A DNA stretch of 64,000 bases, from the NCBI GenBank assembly GCA_900541065.1, contig UQIE01000009.1, positions 1 to 64,000 of the forward strand, written 5' to 3'. Below the pieces are notes generated by a model. The model ran no database searches and was not told where the DNA came from. It saw nothing but the letters and a program-made list of their open reading frames with translations. This document shows, one piece after another, positions 30,364 through 39,628 of this stretch; the stretch's first letter is position 1; each line of letters starts with the position of its first letter. Source of the DNA: an uncultured Collinsella sp. (GTDB taxonomy: Bacteria > Actinomycetota > Coriobacteriia > Coriobacteriales > Coriobacteriaceae). The position numbers were made by a program, and so were the translations under genes.

Positions 30364-32307
30364 ATGAACACCCTCGCCGCCAAAGTCAGCCGGCAGCGCT
30401 GCCTGTTTGCGCGATTCGCTTCCGTCTGCGTGCTCGTCGCGCTTGCGTTGTTGCTGCTGCCTGTCGCCGCGCACGCCGACGGCTACTCCATGACCCAAAC
30501 CTATATCGGCGCCACGGTCGAGGCCGACGGCTCGCTGACCGTTGTCGAGGGACGCCAGTTTGATTTCGATGACGATATCAACGGCGTGTTTTGGGAGATC
30601 AATACGGGCTCTAACCAGCAGGGCGGCGCGGCGGGCGTCAATGTGCTGAGCGTCGAGGAAGACGACACCGCGTTTAACAAGGTCGACAGCGCGAACAAGG
30701 GTGACTCTGGCGTCTACACGGTCGAGCAGACTGGTGACGGCGTAAAGATCAAGGTGTTCAGCCCTCACGAGAGCGGCGATAGCGCGATCTATTACGTGAG
30801 CTACACCATGACCGGTGCGGTTATGAACTGGGCCGATACCGCCGAGCTCTATTGGAAATTCGTGGGCGACGGCTGGTCCGCGGATTCCGATGACGTCGAG
30901 ATGGAAGTGTACTTCGCAAATGCCGCTGCCGGGACGGCGGCCGTCAAGGGCGATAACTTCCGCGCATGGGGGCACGGCCCGCTGACGGGCGACGTATCGC
31001 TCGATGCGGATGAACCCATGGTCACCTATACCATTCCCTGCGTGCATCAGGGCGAATTCGCCGAGGCACGCATCGCCTTCCCCAGCGACTGGGTGCCGCA
31101 GCTTGCCGCCTCGGGCGAAGAGCGCATGTCAACGATCCTGAGCGAAGAGAAGGAATGGGCCGACGAAGCTAACGCCCGCCGCGCTCACGCTCGCATGATT
31201 GCCAATGTACTTGCCGTACTAAGTGTTGTCGCGGCGGTGGCCTTTGCCGGCACAATCGTTGTGCTCAAGCTGCGCCGCCGCAAGCCCAAACCGCATTTCC
31301 AGGACGAATATTTCCGCGATGTGCCTTCGGACGACCATCCCGCCGTGCTTTCGGCCCTCATGAGCTGGAACGAGGTGCCCGATCAGGCATATATCGCCAC
31401 GCTCATGAAGCTCACCGACGACCGTGTGATCAAGCTGGAGCAGGCGACCGTGACCAAGGCTAAGAAGGGCCTGCTGGGGCGCGAGAAAGAGGAGCAGACC
31501 TACCGCGTGACGGTGAGTGATGCGGGCTGGAAGTCGGCCAAGGGCATTGACCGCATGGTGCTCAAGGTCTTCTTTGCCGGTGCTAAGCCCGACGAGAACG
31601 GTGACCGTTCGCGCACGTTCGACGAGCTGCAGCACTACGTCAAGCAGCACGCTACACCCGTGGGCGACAAGCTCGAGGACTATCAGAACACCGTTAAGGG
31701 CAAGCTGGCCGATAGCGAGTACGTTGCCTCGGACGGCATTGTCGCAATGGTGTTTTGCCTGGTTCTCGGTATTCTGATCGCCTGTATTCCCGCGGGATCC
31801 ATCTTCTTTACCGACGGCGCACAGGCGAACATTATCGCCGCGGTTATCTCGGTGCCGATTGTGCTGGTGGGTATTGGCGTGGGCCTTACGTTCCGCCGCT
31901 TTACGCCGGAGGGCGCCGAGGTGGCGGCTCGCTGCAAGGCGCTCAAGCATTGGCTTGAGGATTTCACGCGCCTAAAGGAAGCCGTTCCGGGCGATCTGGT
32001 ACTGTGGAATAAACTTCTGGTGATGGGTGCGGCGCTGGGTGTTTCCAAGGAAGTCCTGCGTCAGCTTGCCGAGGCTGTTCCTCCCGAGGTGCGCGAGGCC
32101 GACGGTTTCTACGACAATTACCCCTGCTACTGGTGGTACTACCATCATTACGGCATCGAGTCGCCGCTCGATGCGTTTAACGATGTGTATCACGAGAGCA
32201 TCCGTGAGCTGGCTTCGAGTTCCGATAGCTCGAGCGGTGGCGGTGGCGGCGGCTTCTCTGGCGGCGGAGGCGGCGGCGTCGGCGGAGGCGGCGGCGGAAC
32301 GTTCTAG
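30364..32307 (+). CDS. DUF2207 membrane protein
   Basis: 647 residues. A signal peptide (RFASVCVLVALALLLLPVAAHAD, cleaved near residue 39) leads to an extracellular beta-rich DUF2207 domain, a transmembrane helix (MIANVLAVLSVVAAVAFAGTIVVL), a basic cytoplasmic part, two more helices (VAMVFCLVLGILIACIPAGSIFF and ANIIAAVISVPIVLVGIGVGLTF), and a terminal Gly/Ser run ending GGGGGTF, all hallmarks of the family. Function is unknown; it is widespread in Gram-positive bacteria. AAAGGA lies 6 bases before ATG 30364. Confidence 0.88.
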   Translation: MNTLAAKVSRQRCLFARFASVCVLVALALLLLPVAAHADGYSMTQTYIGATVEADGSLTVVEGRQFDFDDDINGVFWEINTGSNQQGGAAGVNVLSVEEDDTAFNKVDSANKGDSGVYTVEQTGDGVKIKVFSPHESGDSAIYYVSYTMTGAVMNWADTAELYWKFVGDGWSADSDDVEMEVYFANAAAGTAAVKGDNFRAWGHGPLTGDVSLDADEPMVTYTIPCVHQGEFAEARIAFPSDWVPQLAASGEERMSTILSEEKEWADEANARRAHARMIANVLAVLSVVAAVAFAGTIVVLKLRRRKPKPHFQDEYFRDVPSDDHPAVLSALMSWNEVPDQAYIATLMKLTDDRVIKLEQATVTKAKKGLLGREKEEQTYRVTVSDAGWKSAKGIDRMVLKVFFAGAKPDENGDRSRTFDELQHYVKQHATPVGDKLEDYQNTVKGKLADSEYVASDGIVAMVFCLVLGILIACIPAGSIFFTDGAQANIIAAVISVPIVLVGIGVGLTFRRFTPEGAEVAARCKALKHWLEDFTRLKEAVPGDLVLWNKLLVMGAALGVSKEVLRQLAEAVPPEVREADGFYDNYPCYWWYYHHYGIESPLDAFNDVYHESIRELASSSDSSSGGGGGGFSGGGGGGVGGGGGGTF

Positions 32308-32319
32308 CGGTCCTAAATT

Positions 32320-32369
32320 ATGGGATGGGCTTTTCTCGACAGCCGTCGGGGGAAGCCCGTCCCATTTTT
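32320..32369 (+). terminator. Terminator after the DUF2207 gene
   Basis: ATGGGATGGGCTT (32320-32332) pairs with AAGCCCGTCCCAT (32353-32365) and a T run follows. Confidence 0.88.
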
Positions 32370-32399
32370 ATGCGCTACCTACGAAGGCTGTCCCCAACG

Positions 32400-32430
32400 A
32401 CTAGTCACTGGGGACGTTCCTAAATGACTG
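32400..32430. repeat. REP-like palindrome, ACTAGTCATT-GGGGACG family, copy 2
   Basis: ACTAGTCACT, core GGGGACGTTCCTA, then AATGACTGG. It lies between the DUF2207 terminator and the end of the minus-strand GNAT gene. Confidence 0.7.
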
Positions 32431-32446
32431 GGTATGGCTGCTGGGC

Positions 32447-33088
32447 CTAGGCTGTTAGGTCCAGCTCGTAGAGGAAGCTTTCGCGCGGCATGTCGTGACG
32501 GCGCTCTTCGCGGTTGGCGCGATGCGTGGCCGCGCGCTTAAAGCCGTGCAACTCGTAGAACTTCCACGAGCAGTTGGAATCGGTGTACAGGTGCGCCCTC
32601 GTCGCCCCGCGCGAGGACAGGTACGAGACCGCGGCGTCGAGCAGCACCGATCCCACGCCCAGGCCGTGGACGTCAGAGTCGACGGCGAGCAGCGTGACCT
32701 CGTTGTCGTGTGGTAGCGGGCTGCTCTCGAGCAGGCGGTTGTTGGTTCGGATGGTTGCTCGCACAAACGAGAGATACTCGGCGCAGGCATCGGACTCCAA
32801 CTCACGCATCTGCGATAGCAGCGCACGTTCGGTATCCATCCAATGTTCCTTGACGGTGGCGCCGGAGCTCTGTCCCGCACGTGCGAGCGCAATGCCGCGC
32901 TCCTGACCGTCGATTACGGCAACCTGCGAAAACGTCGACGACGAAAGGCAATAGGCGAGGTCGCACGCGGCCTCAAGGCGGTTGTACTCATCGTTATCCG
33001 AATTGTTATGCCAAAGCTGCTGCAGAATCAGCGCGATGGCGTCGAAGTCTTCGGTATCAAACGGTCGGTAGAGAACCCGCGAGACCAT
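32447..33088 (-). CDS. GNAT-family N-acetyltransferase
   Basis: 213 residues with the GNAT fold. The acetyl-CoA pyrophosphate loop is HGLGVGSVLLDAAVSYL (near residue 140), preceded by the strand EVTLLAVDSDV and followed by HLYTDSNCSWKFYELHGF, the usual beta6-alpha4 segment. An N-terminal part of about 110 residues contains substrate-specific helices. The acceptor is unknown. It is monocistronic. Confidence 0.85.
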   Translation of the reverse strand: MVSRVLYRPFDTEDFDAIALILQQLWHNNSDNDEYNRLEAACDLAYCLSSSTFSQVAVIDGQERGIALARAGQSSGATVKEHWMDTERALLSQMRELESDACAEYLSFVRATIRTNNRLLESSPLPHDNEVTLLAVDSDVHGLGVGSVLLDAAVSYLSSRGATRAHLYTDSNCSWKFYELHGFKRAATHRANREERRHDMPRESFLYELDLTA

Positions 33089-33365
33089 GGTGCCTCTTTC
33101 TTTTGCGGATGCATATCGAGCACAGTTCTACCACGCTATTGGCATCTAATTATGGTGCCCCTGTGTTCCATGAACTCACCGTGCCCGGTGCCGTGCCCAT
33201 CCCCTCCGCTCGCAAACTTTTTCTGCACATGCGTCCGTTGCGGGGTGCATCGATGCGCTCGATGCGCTACATTAAATCAGTATTTTCAATGCCGCTGCGC
33301 GAGCGCTGCAGATCGACGTATCACCGACTCACAGAGCACGGCGGCGTACCAGACAGGAGGACTGC

Positions 33366-34973
33366 ATGGGATCTGATGTGAAGATCGCACGCGCGTTGAT
33401 CTCGGTTACCGATAAGACGGGCGTCGTCGATTTCGCACGGACGCTGGTCGATGACTTTGGCGTCGAGATCATCTCTACGGGCGGCACGGCTCGTGCCATC
33501 GAGGACGCGGGCGTTCCCGTAACCCCCATCGAGGAGTTCACGGGCTATCCCGAGATGATGGACGGCCGCGTTAAGACCCTGCACCCCAAGGTTCACGGCG
33601 CGCTGCTGGCCCGTCGCGATTCCGATCAGCACATGCAGGAGGCGGCACAGCACGGCATTAAGCTGATCGACCTGGTCGTCGTCAACCTGTACGAGTTCGA
33701 GAAGACCGTCGCCAACCCCGAGGTCACCTTCGCGGATGCCATCGAGCACATCGACATCGGCGGTCCCTCCATGCTGCGCTCTGCCGCCAAGAACGCCGCG
33801 AGCGTTACCGTCATCTCCGACCCGGCCGACTATGATGCCGTCCTGGCCGAGATGCGCGAGACCGGTGGCTGCACCACGCTTTCCACCCGTCGTCGCCTGC
33901 AGGTGAAGGTCTACCAGACCACCGCCGCCTACGACACGGCTATCTCCCGTTGGCTTGCCGCCCAGGCAAGCGACGTGGCGGACACCTCTGCCAAGCTCGA
34001 GATCTCGCTGGAGAAGGTCGACGACCTGCGCTATGGCGAGAACCCGCAGCAAAAGGCCACGGTCTATCGCTTTGCCGAGGGTTGCGAGAATACCGCGAGC
34101 TCGCAGTTCCCGCTCGTGGGCTCCGAGCAGATCCAGGGCAAGCCGCTCAGCTACAACAACTATCTGGATGCCGACGCCGCTTGGAACCTGGTCCGCGAGT
34201 TCGACGGGCCGGCCTGCGTGATCCTCAAGCATCAGAACCCCTGCGGCTCCGCCGTGGCCGAGGGCATCACGGCCGCCTACGACCGCGCCTTCGCCTGCGA
34301 TCCCAAGAGCGCCTTTGGCGGCATCATCGCCTGCAACCGCGAGGTTCCCTATGAGCTGGTTGAGCACTTTGCCGATCAGAACAAGCAGTTCGTCGAGGTT
34401 ATCATCGCCCCGAGCTACACTGCCGAGGCGCTCGAGCGCATGGCCAAGCGCCCCAACCTGCGCGTGCTGGCTACCGGCGGCGTGGACCACGGCGCCCAGG
34501 TGGAGCTGCGCTCCGTCGACGGCGGCATGCTGGTGCAGGAGGTCGACCACGTGACCGAGGACCCCGCAACCTTTACGTTCCCCACCGATCGCAAGCCCAC
34601 CGATGCCGAGATGGCCGAGCTCGAGTTTGCCTGGAAGGTCTGCAAGGGCGTCAAGTCCAACGCCATCCTGGTCTCCAAGGGCAAGGCCGGCATTGGCATG
34701 GGCCCCGGTCAGCCCAACCGCGTTGACTCTGCGCTGCTTGCCTGCGAGCGCGCCGAGGACTTCTGCGAGCGTGAGGGCGTGGAGAAGGGTGGCTTTGCCT
34801 GTGCAAGCGACGCGTTCTTCCCGTTCCGCGACAACGTCGACGTGCTTGCTGCGCACGGCGTGACCTGCATCATCCAGCCCGGCGGCTCCAAGCGCGACGA
34901 CGAGAGCATCCAGGCCTGCAACGAGCACAATATTGCTATGGTGTTTACAGGCGCCAGGCATTTTAGGCACTAA
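33366..34973 (+). CDS. purH: Bifunctional AICAR transformylase / IMP cyclohydrolase
   Basis: 535 residues. The N-terminal MGS-like IMP cyclohydrolase domain (ARALISVTDKTGVVDFA, ISTGGTARAIEDAG, DGRVKTLHPKVHGALLARR) is followed by the C-terminal AICARFT domain (LSYNNYLDADAAW, KHQNPCGSAVA with the catalytic K-H pair, CASDAFFPFRDNVD). It catalyses the last two steps to IMP and also consumes AICAR made by HisHF. AGGAGG precedes ATG 33366. It stands alone rather than in a purine operon. Confidence 0.97.
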   Translation: MGSDVKIARALISVTDKTGVVDFARTLVDDFGVEIISTGGTARAIEDAGVPVTPIEEFTGYPEMMDGRVKTLHPKVHGALLARRDSDQHMQEAAQHGIKLIDLVVVNLYEFEKTVANPEVTFADAIEHIDIGGPSMLRSAAKNAASVTVISDPADYDAVLAEMRETGGCTTLSTRRRLQVKVYQTTAAYDTAISRWLAAQASDVADTSAKLEISLEKVDDLRYGENPQQKATVYRFAEGCENTASSQFPLVGSEQIQGKPLSYNNYLDADAAWNLVREFDGPACVILKHQNPCGSAVAEGITAAYDRAFACDPKSAFGGIIACNREVPYELVEHFADQNKQFVEVIIAPSYTAEALERMAKRPNLRVLATGGVDHGAQVELRSVDGGMLVQEVDHVTEDPATFTFPTDRKPTDAEMAELEFAWKVCKGVKSNAILVSKGKAGIGMGPGQPNRVDSALLACERAEDFCEREGVEKGGFACASDAFFPFRDNVDVLAAHGVTCIIQPGGSKRDDESIQACNEHNIAMVFTGARHFRH

Positions 34974-35002
34974 GTTTCGCCCTGGGACAAAATAATCTCC
35001 GC

Positions 35003-35038
35003 AAAAGACGGCTGCTCCGTTTGGAGGGCCGTCTTTTT
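35003..35038 (+). terminator. Terminator after purH
   Basis: AAAAGACGGC (35003-35012) pairs with GCCGTCTTTT (35028-35037), with an inner CTCC/GGAG pair and a T run. Confidence 0.9.
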
Positions 35039-35054
35039 GGTATAAGAGGACGGA

Positions 35055-35786
35055 ATGACTAACACGAAAGGTATGACCATGCCCCAGATTGATGATGCCG
35101 AGCTGTTTGGCAATGCCGAGGATCAGCGTGCGTACGAGGACTTTTGCGCCAATCAGGAGGCGGTCGAGAAGTTTACGCTCGATAAGCCCGCGCTTGTATG
35201 CCGTTGGCGCATGTCCAACAAAAAGGTGCCCATGCTCAACCGTCACATCCGCGCGCTGTCTGAGCGCCTGGTGCAGGGCGAGCCGCTTACCCATAACATG
35301 CTCAGCTGGGCAAAGCAGCACGTTGAGTGGTCGCTTGCCGAGGGCGATTACACCGCGCGCGACGGCGTGCTCATGCTGGTGATCGACATCAACGGCAACG
35401 CCGCCATGACGGTGGGGGAGTACGAGCCGCTCGCCGATACGTCGGCCAAGGCGCTGCGTGCCCGCTCCGCCGAGGCCCGCTCCGAGGCCGACGAAACCGG
35501 CGTGGCGCCCGAGCTGCTCGCCGCCGTCAACAACGGCGAGCTTGCCTTTGTGGCGCCGGCGGACGAGTGCCTGTGCGGCACGGCGACGCTCATCGAGCAG
35601 CTGGCCCAGACCAAGGGCATCCCGGTCACGCGCGTAGATATTCCCGCGCAGCTCAAGGGCGCGCTGTTCCTAGTGAGCGACGAGCACGGCGTGGTCCCCG
35701 CAACCGAGACGGACGCCGCCGAGGCCGACGCCGCCACGGTCGCCTTCTTTGCCGACGGCTACGAAAAGCTCCGTGCCCGCCGCTAA
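35055..35786 (+). CDS. Conserved-looking protein of unknown function
   Basis: Up to 243 residues, soluble, no transmembrane segment or recognised motif. The N-terminal half is helical and charged, with KPALVCRWRMSNKKVPMLNRHIRALSERLVQGEPLTHNMLSWAKQHVEWSLAEGDY. The strand-like DGVLMLVIDINGNAAMTVGEYEPL follows, and the C-terminal half includes CLCGTATLIEQLAQTKGIPVTRVD. The reading frame, base composition and strong terminator before it support a real gene. ATG 35055 (GAGGACGGA upstream) or ATG 35079 (GAAAGG upstream) are possible starts. Confidence 0.75.
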   Translation: MTNTKGMTMPQIDDAELFGNAEDQRAYEDFCANQEAVEKFTLDKPALVCRWRMSNKKVPMLNRHIRALSERLVQGEPLTHNMLSWAKQHVEWSLAEGDYTARDGVLMLVIDINGNAAMTVGEYEPLADTSAKALRARSAEARSEADETGVAPELLAAVNNGELAFVAPADECLCGTATLIEQLAQTKGIPVTRVDIPAQLKGALFLVSDEHGVVPATETDAAEADAATVAFFADGYEKLRARR

Positions 35787-35970
35787 ATGATGTTTCTGGG
35801 ACGGGGATTAAAAACTCATTTTGGTCTCCGTTCCCGTCGCGAGCGTGAGGCGGACAAAACGCCCCCGCTTGCGAACAGTTCTGTCACCTTGGTGCCGCGC
35901 GAGGCGTGTACCTGAGACGCCGTGGGCATAATGGTGTGGAAAGTGCAAGTTACGCGAAATGGGAGGACAC

Positions 35971-36642
35971 ATGGCGCTGATCTATGTCGTTGAGGACGAC
36001 GAGCCCATTCGTCGTGAGCTTGTCGACATCCTTGCCCGCGCCGGGTTTGAAGTCGAGGCCTGCGAATCGTTCGAACATGTCTCGCGCGATATTCTCGCCG
36101 CTGCGCCCGACCTGGTGCTGCTCGACCTCACGCTTCCTGTCAAAGACGGCCAGCACGTCTGCCACGAGGTTCGCTGCGATTCCGAGGTTCCCATCATCGT
36201 CCTCACCTCGCGCACGACCGAGATCGACGAGGTTATGGCCATGACGCTCGGCGCGGACGACTTTGTTCCCAAGCCCTACAGCGCGCGCGTGCTCGTGGCC
36301 CGCATCAATGCCCTGCTGCGCCGCACCACGGCGGCAGGCGAGCGCAGCGCACTCGTCCACAAGGGACTGGAGCTCGACCTCGCCCGCTCCATGGTCGCCA
36401 ACACGCAAACCGGTGCTAGCACCGAGCTCACCAAAAACGAGCTGCGTATCCTCTCGCTGCTTCTGAGCCGCGCGGGCAAGATTGTTTCGCGCTCGGCTAT
36501 CATGCAGGACCTGTGGGACTCCGACGCCTTCGTGGACGACAACACACTTACCGTCAACATCAACCGCCTGCGCACCGCGCTCGAAAAAATCGGCATCAAG
36601 GGGTATCTGACCACGCATCGCGGCCAAGGCTATTCGGTCTAG
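35971..36642 (+). CDS. Response regulator, OmpR family, BceR-like
   Basis: 223 residues. The receiver domain (VVEDDEPIRREL, phospho-acceptor D52 in LVLLDLTLP, K in FVPKPYSARVL) is followed by a winged helix (LTKNELRILSLLLSRAGKIVSRSAIMQDLW ... TVNINRLRTALEKIG ... RGQGYSV). GGGAGG precedes ATG 35971, favouring it over ATG 35959. The kinase gene begins 9 bases on. A -10-like CATAAT lies about 40 bases upstream. Confidence 0.94.
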   Translation: MALIYVVEDDEPIRRELVDILARAGFEVEACESFEHVSRDILAAAPDLVLLDLTLPVKDGQHVCHEVRCDSEVPIIVLTSRTTEIDEVMAMTLGADDFVPKPYSARVLVARINALLRRTTAAGERSALVHKGLELDLARSMVANTQTGASTELTKNELRILSLLLSRAGKIVSRSAIMQDLWDSDAFVDDNTLTVNINRLRTALEKIGIKGYLTTHRGQGYSV

Positions 36643-36651
36643 GGGCCGGCT

Positions 36652-37695
36652 ATGTCGTTTGGCAAGTTTTTTAAAGATGCGCTGCTTCCTGTCGCCGTGT
36701 GGACGTGTGGTGTGCTGTTGAGCTGCTTTGTGCTGACGGTCGCCGGCGCGCCCGTTTCTGTCGTGGTCGTGGCGGTCGGCGTGTCCTTTATCTTCGGTAT
36801 GCTCGGCATCGTGATCGAGTACGCCCGCCGTCGCCGTTTCCTGCGTCAGTTGGAGCGCGCGGCAGAGGAGCTCGAGAGTCCCGCATGGGTGCAGGAGATG
36901 GTGCAATGCCCGACCTATGCCGAGGGCGTGCTCGAATACGAGGTCTTGCGCCGGGTGGGCAAAGCTGCCTGCGACGAGGTTGCCGAAGGCAGGCGTCAGA
37001 CCGATGACTATCGCGACTATATCGAGAGCTGGGTTCACGAGGCCAAGCTGCCCCTGGCGGCGGCCCATCTAATTTTGGAAAACCTGGATGGCAGCGAAGA
37101 CGACCTGTCGCGTGTGGATGACCTGGGTCGCGAGCTGGCTCGCGTGGAGCGCTATATCGATCAGGCACTGTACTACGCGCGCTCGGAAGTCGTGGAGCGC
37201 GACTACCTGATTCGCCGCTGGGATCTCAAGACTTTGGTGACGGGCGCGATTAAGGCCAACGCGCGCGAGCTCATCGCGGCGCACGTGGCCCCGGTGTGCG
37301 AGAACCTCGACTTCGAGGTCTTTACCGACGAGAAGTGGCTCGAGTTTATTCTGGGCCAGCTTATTCAGAACAGTATTAAATATGCGCGCGAGGACGGCGC
37401 GAAGATCGTGTTTTCGGGCGCGTTGCTGGACGAGGGCCTGGCGAGCGAGCGCATCGAGCTTGCCGTTGCGGACAACGGCTGCGGCGTGAGCGCGGCAGAC
37501 CTGCCGCGCGTGTTCGAGAAGGGTTTTACCGGCGATAACGGCCGCACCACCAAGCGCGCAACGGGCATCGGCCTCTACCTGGTGGCGCGTCTGTGCTCCA
37601 AGATGGGCATCGATGTTACCGCAGCATCCGACTCCGGCGAAGGCTTCGTCGTAACATTCGCCTTCTCGACCAACAAGTTCCAATACTTTGAATAG
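36652..37695 (+). CDS. Intramembrane-sensing histidine kinase, BceS/GraS-like
   Basis: 347 residues. Two transmembrane helices (VAVWTCGVLLSCFVLTVAG and VSVVVVAVGVSFIFGMLGIVI) are separated by only a few residues, so there is no extracellular sensor. The phospho-acceptor histidine lies in the atypical H-box ESWVHEAKLPLAAAHLILEN characteristic of this subfamily. The HATPase part has N-box LIQNSIKYA, G1 DNGCGV and G2 ATGIGLYLV. BceS-type kinases usually sense antimicrobial peptides through a BceAB-type ABC transporter, but no such transporter is adjacent. Confidence 0.9.
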   Translation: MSFGKFFKDALLPVAVWTCGVLLSCFVLTVAGAPVSVVVVAVGVSFIFGMLGIVIEYARRRRFLRQLERAAEELESPAWVQEMVQCPTYAEGVLEYEVLRRVGKAACDEVAEGRRQTDDYRDYIESWVHEAKLPLAAAHLILENLDGSEDDLSRVDDLGRELARVERYIDQALYYARSEVVERDYLIRRWDLKTLVTGAIKANARELIAAHVAPVCENLDFEVFTDEKWLEFILGQLIQNSIKYAREDGAKIVFSGALLDEGLASERIELAVADNGCGVSAADLPRVFEKGFTGDNGRTTKRATGIGLYLVARLCSKMGIDVTAASDSGEGFVVTFAFSTNKFQYFE

Positions 37696-37844
37696 TCGGG
37701 CCGTCTTGCGGTGCGGACGGCTATGTTCCCGAACGTGAATATAGCTGCAAGGATTTAAATGAATCGCCCCATAAAAAACGTGCCGTCCCAATCGGGGCGG
37801 CAAGCAATCTTTTATCAGCTAACTCGCTGAAGTACGGTGACGAA

Positions 37845-37935
37845 GGCGCAAGGCCGGGAGGGGTTATCTAAGCCGACATCCCGCAGCCGCGAAGCGGCGA
37901 GGACGTCGGAGTGATAACCCCGCAGGCCTTGCGCC
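37845..37935. repeat. 91-base near-continuous hairpin
   Basis: Stacked inverted segments: GGCGCAAGGCC with GGCCTTGCGCC, GGGGTTATC with GATAACCCC, CCGACATCC with GGACGTCGG, and a GCCGC-GAA-GCGGC tip. It lies between the convergent kinase and uspA genes, 13 bases from the uspA stop, so both mRNAs could end with it; no T run is present on either strand. Confidence 0.8.
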
Positions 37936-37948
37936 GGCGGGAAGGAAC

Positions 37949-38386
37949 CTACTTCACGACCAAGATATCGCAGTCGGTGTTGCGCAGCAGGAACGTCGAA
38001 ATTGAACCCAGGAGTGCATACTTGATCGAGGACAGGCCACGAGCGCCGCAGAGCACCAGGTCGGGCTTGACCACGTCGAGCATCTCGTCTTTGAGCGTCT
38101 CGCGAATGCGGCCGGCGCGAATCATGACCTCGACCTCGGGAATGTCGGGATTGGCCTTGGCCTCTTCGAGCTGCTTAGCGATGGAGTTCTTAAATGCCTC
38201 CTCTAGGCCGTTGACCAGATCGACCGGATAGGAACCGGCGCTCTCGAGCGCCGTGGAATCGATAACGTGGCCGATTATCAGCTTGGCGCCGTTGTTCGCG
38301 GCGACCTTGATGGCGCGTGCGAGCACAAAATCCTGCTGCTCAGTACCGTCGAGTGAAACAAATACCTTGGTGTAGCCCTCGTTCAT
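37949..38386 (-). CDS. uspA: Universal stress protein, UspA family
   Basis: 145 residues with the alpha/beta Usp fold: KVFVSLDGTEQQDFVLARAIKVA at the N-terminus and the ATP-binding pattern G-2x-G-9x-G-S in GARGLSSIKYALLGSIS. It is probably an ATP-binding dimer involved in stress survival; the exact role is unknown. GAGGAAACC precedes ATG 38386. Monocistronic. Confidence 0.9.
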   Translation of the reverse strand: MNEGYTKVFVSLDGTEQQDFVLARAIKVAANNGAKLIIGHVIDSTALESAGSYPVDLVNGLEEAFKNSIAKQLEEAKANPDIPEVEVMIRAGRIRETLKDEMLDVVKPDLVLCGARGLSSIKYALLGSISTFLLRNTDCDILVVK

Positions 38387-38635
38387 GGTTTCCTCCTTGG
38401 TCTATCGCACGGGCGCGGGGCTCGTGCATCGGGCGGGCGCGGATGCGTGGCCGCCGGACACTTTATCTTGTTGCAGTTATACCCAAGGATTTGGGTTTGA
38501 CCGCTCGCAATTCTGTGAACGGGCGAGTTTTTTGGTAAGGGTAGGCGCAGGCGCGCCGTCAACGGTTGATAATGGGACATCGCCCGCACCGTCCGCAGAA
38601 CAATATCGGCGGGTGTCTAACGAGGGGGGGTCCCT

Positions 38636-39610
38636 TTGGATATCATCGAGCTTCTAAAATCTGCCTTCATGGGCCTGGTCGAGGGCATCACCGAATGGCT
38701 GCCTGTTTCGTCGACTGGTCACATGATCTTGGTGGACGAGTTCGTCAAGATGAACGTGAGCGAGACGTTCTGGAATATGTTCCTGGTCGTGATTCAGCTT
38801 GGCGCCATTTTGGCTGTCTGCGTCCTGTTCTTCTACGACCTCAACCCGTTTTCTCCCAGCAAGGGCAAGGAGGGTCGTCGCGACACCTGGGTACTGTGGG
38901 GCAAGATTGTGCTCGGCTGTATTCCCGCTGCGGCGATCGGTCTGCCGCTTAACGACTGGATGGAGGAGCATTTCTATAATGCTCCCGTCGTGGCGCTGGC
39001 GCTCATTGTGTACGGCGTGCTGTTTATTGTGATCGAGAACTGGCGCGCGAACAAGCGCGACCAGGCTGCTCTTGCCGGTTCGTTTGGTTCGCGTGCCGTG
39101 GTGGCGGGCGGACGCCCCGCTGGTGCGCATTTTGCCACTCCCGCTGCGGCTGCCGCTTCAGACGATGACGATAACCTGGACTTTGGCTCCATCACTACGC
39201 TCGAGGATCTGAGCTGGAAGACCGCGCTGGGTATCGGTTGCTTCCAAGTGCTTTCGCTGATTCCGGGCACATCGCGCTCCGGCTCCACGATCATCGGCGG
39301 CCTGCTGCTGGGCTGCACGCGCTCGGTGGCGTCTAAGTTCACGTTCTTCCTGGCCATTCCCGTCATGTTTGGTGCGAGTGCGCTCAAGCTGGTCAAGTAC
39401 TTTATTAAGGGCGGCACGTTCGGCACCAACGAAATCGCCATCCTGGGCGTGGGCTGCGTCGTCGCCTTTGTGGTGTCGCTCATTGCCATCAAGTGGCTTA
39501 TGGGCTTCGTGCGGCGTCACGACTTTAAGTGCTTCGGCGTCTACCGCATCATCCTGGGCATCGTGGTTCTCGCGTACTTCTTTGTCCTGGAGCCGATGCT
39601 CGGCCTCTAA
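38636..39610 (+). CDS. uppP: Undecaprenyl-diphosphatase
   Basis: 324 residues, polytopic. It has the UppP signatures EGITEWLPVSSTGHM (residues 17-31) and PGTSRSGSTIIGGLLLG, the second with the catalytic Ser/Arg. It dephosphorylates undecaprenyl pyrophosphate to recycle the cell-wall lipid carrier and gives bacitracin tolerance. A polar insert of about 45 residues (from about residue 145, AGSFGSRAVVAGGRP... DDDDNLDFG) makes it longer than the usual 270. It starts with TTG, 5 bases after GAGGGGGG. The BceS-like pair 1-2.5 kb upstream may be functionally linked (inference). Confidence 0.95.
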   Translation: MDIIELLKSAFMGLVEGITEWLPVSSTGHMILVDEFVKMNVSETFWNMFLVVIQLGAILAVCVLFFYDLNPFSPSKGKEGRRDTWVLWGKIVLGCIPAAAIGLPLNDWMEEHFYNAPVVALALIVYGVLFIVIENWRANKRDQAALAGSFGSRAVVAGGRPAGAHFATPAAAAASDDDDNLDFGSITTLEDLSWKTALGIGCFQVLSLIPGTSRSGSTIIGGLLLGCTRSVASKFTFFLAIPVMFGASALKLVKYFIKGGTFGTNEIAILGVGCVVAFVVSLIAIKWLMGFVRRHDFKCFGVYRIILGIVVLAYFFVLEPMLGL

Positions 39611-39628
39611 CTTAGTTGACGCTGCGCG

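Noticed and set aside
33089..33365. ZTP or purine riboswitch in the purH leader
   Set aside because: The 277-base leader shows neither the conserved ZTP core nor a purine-type three-way junction that I could pair.
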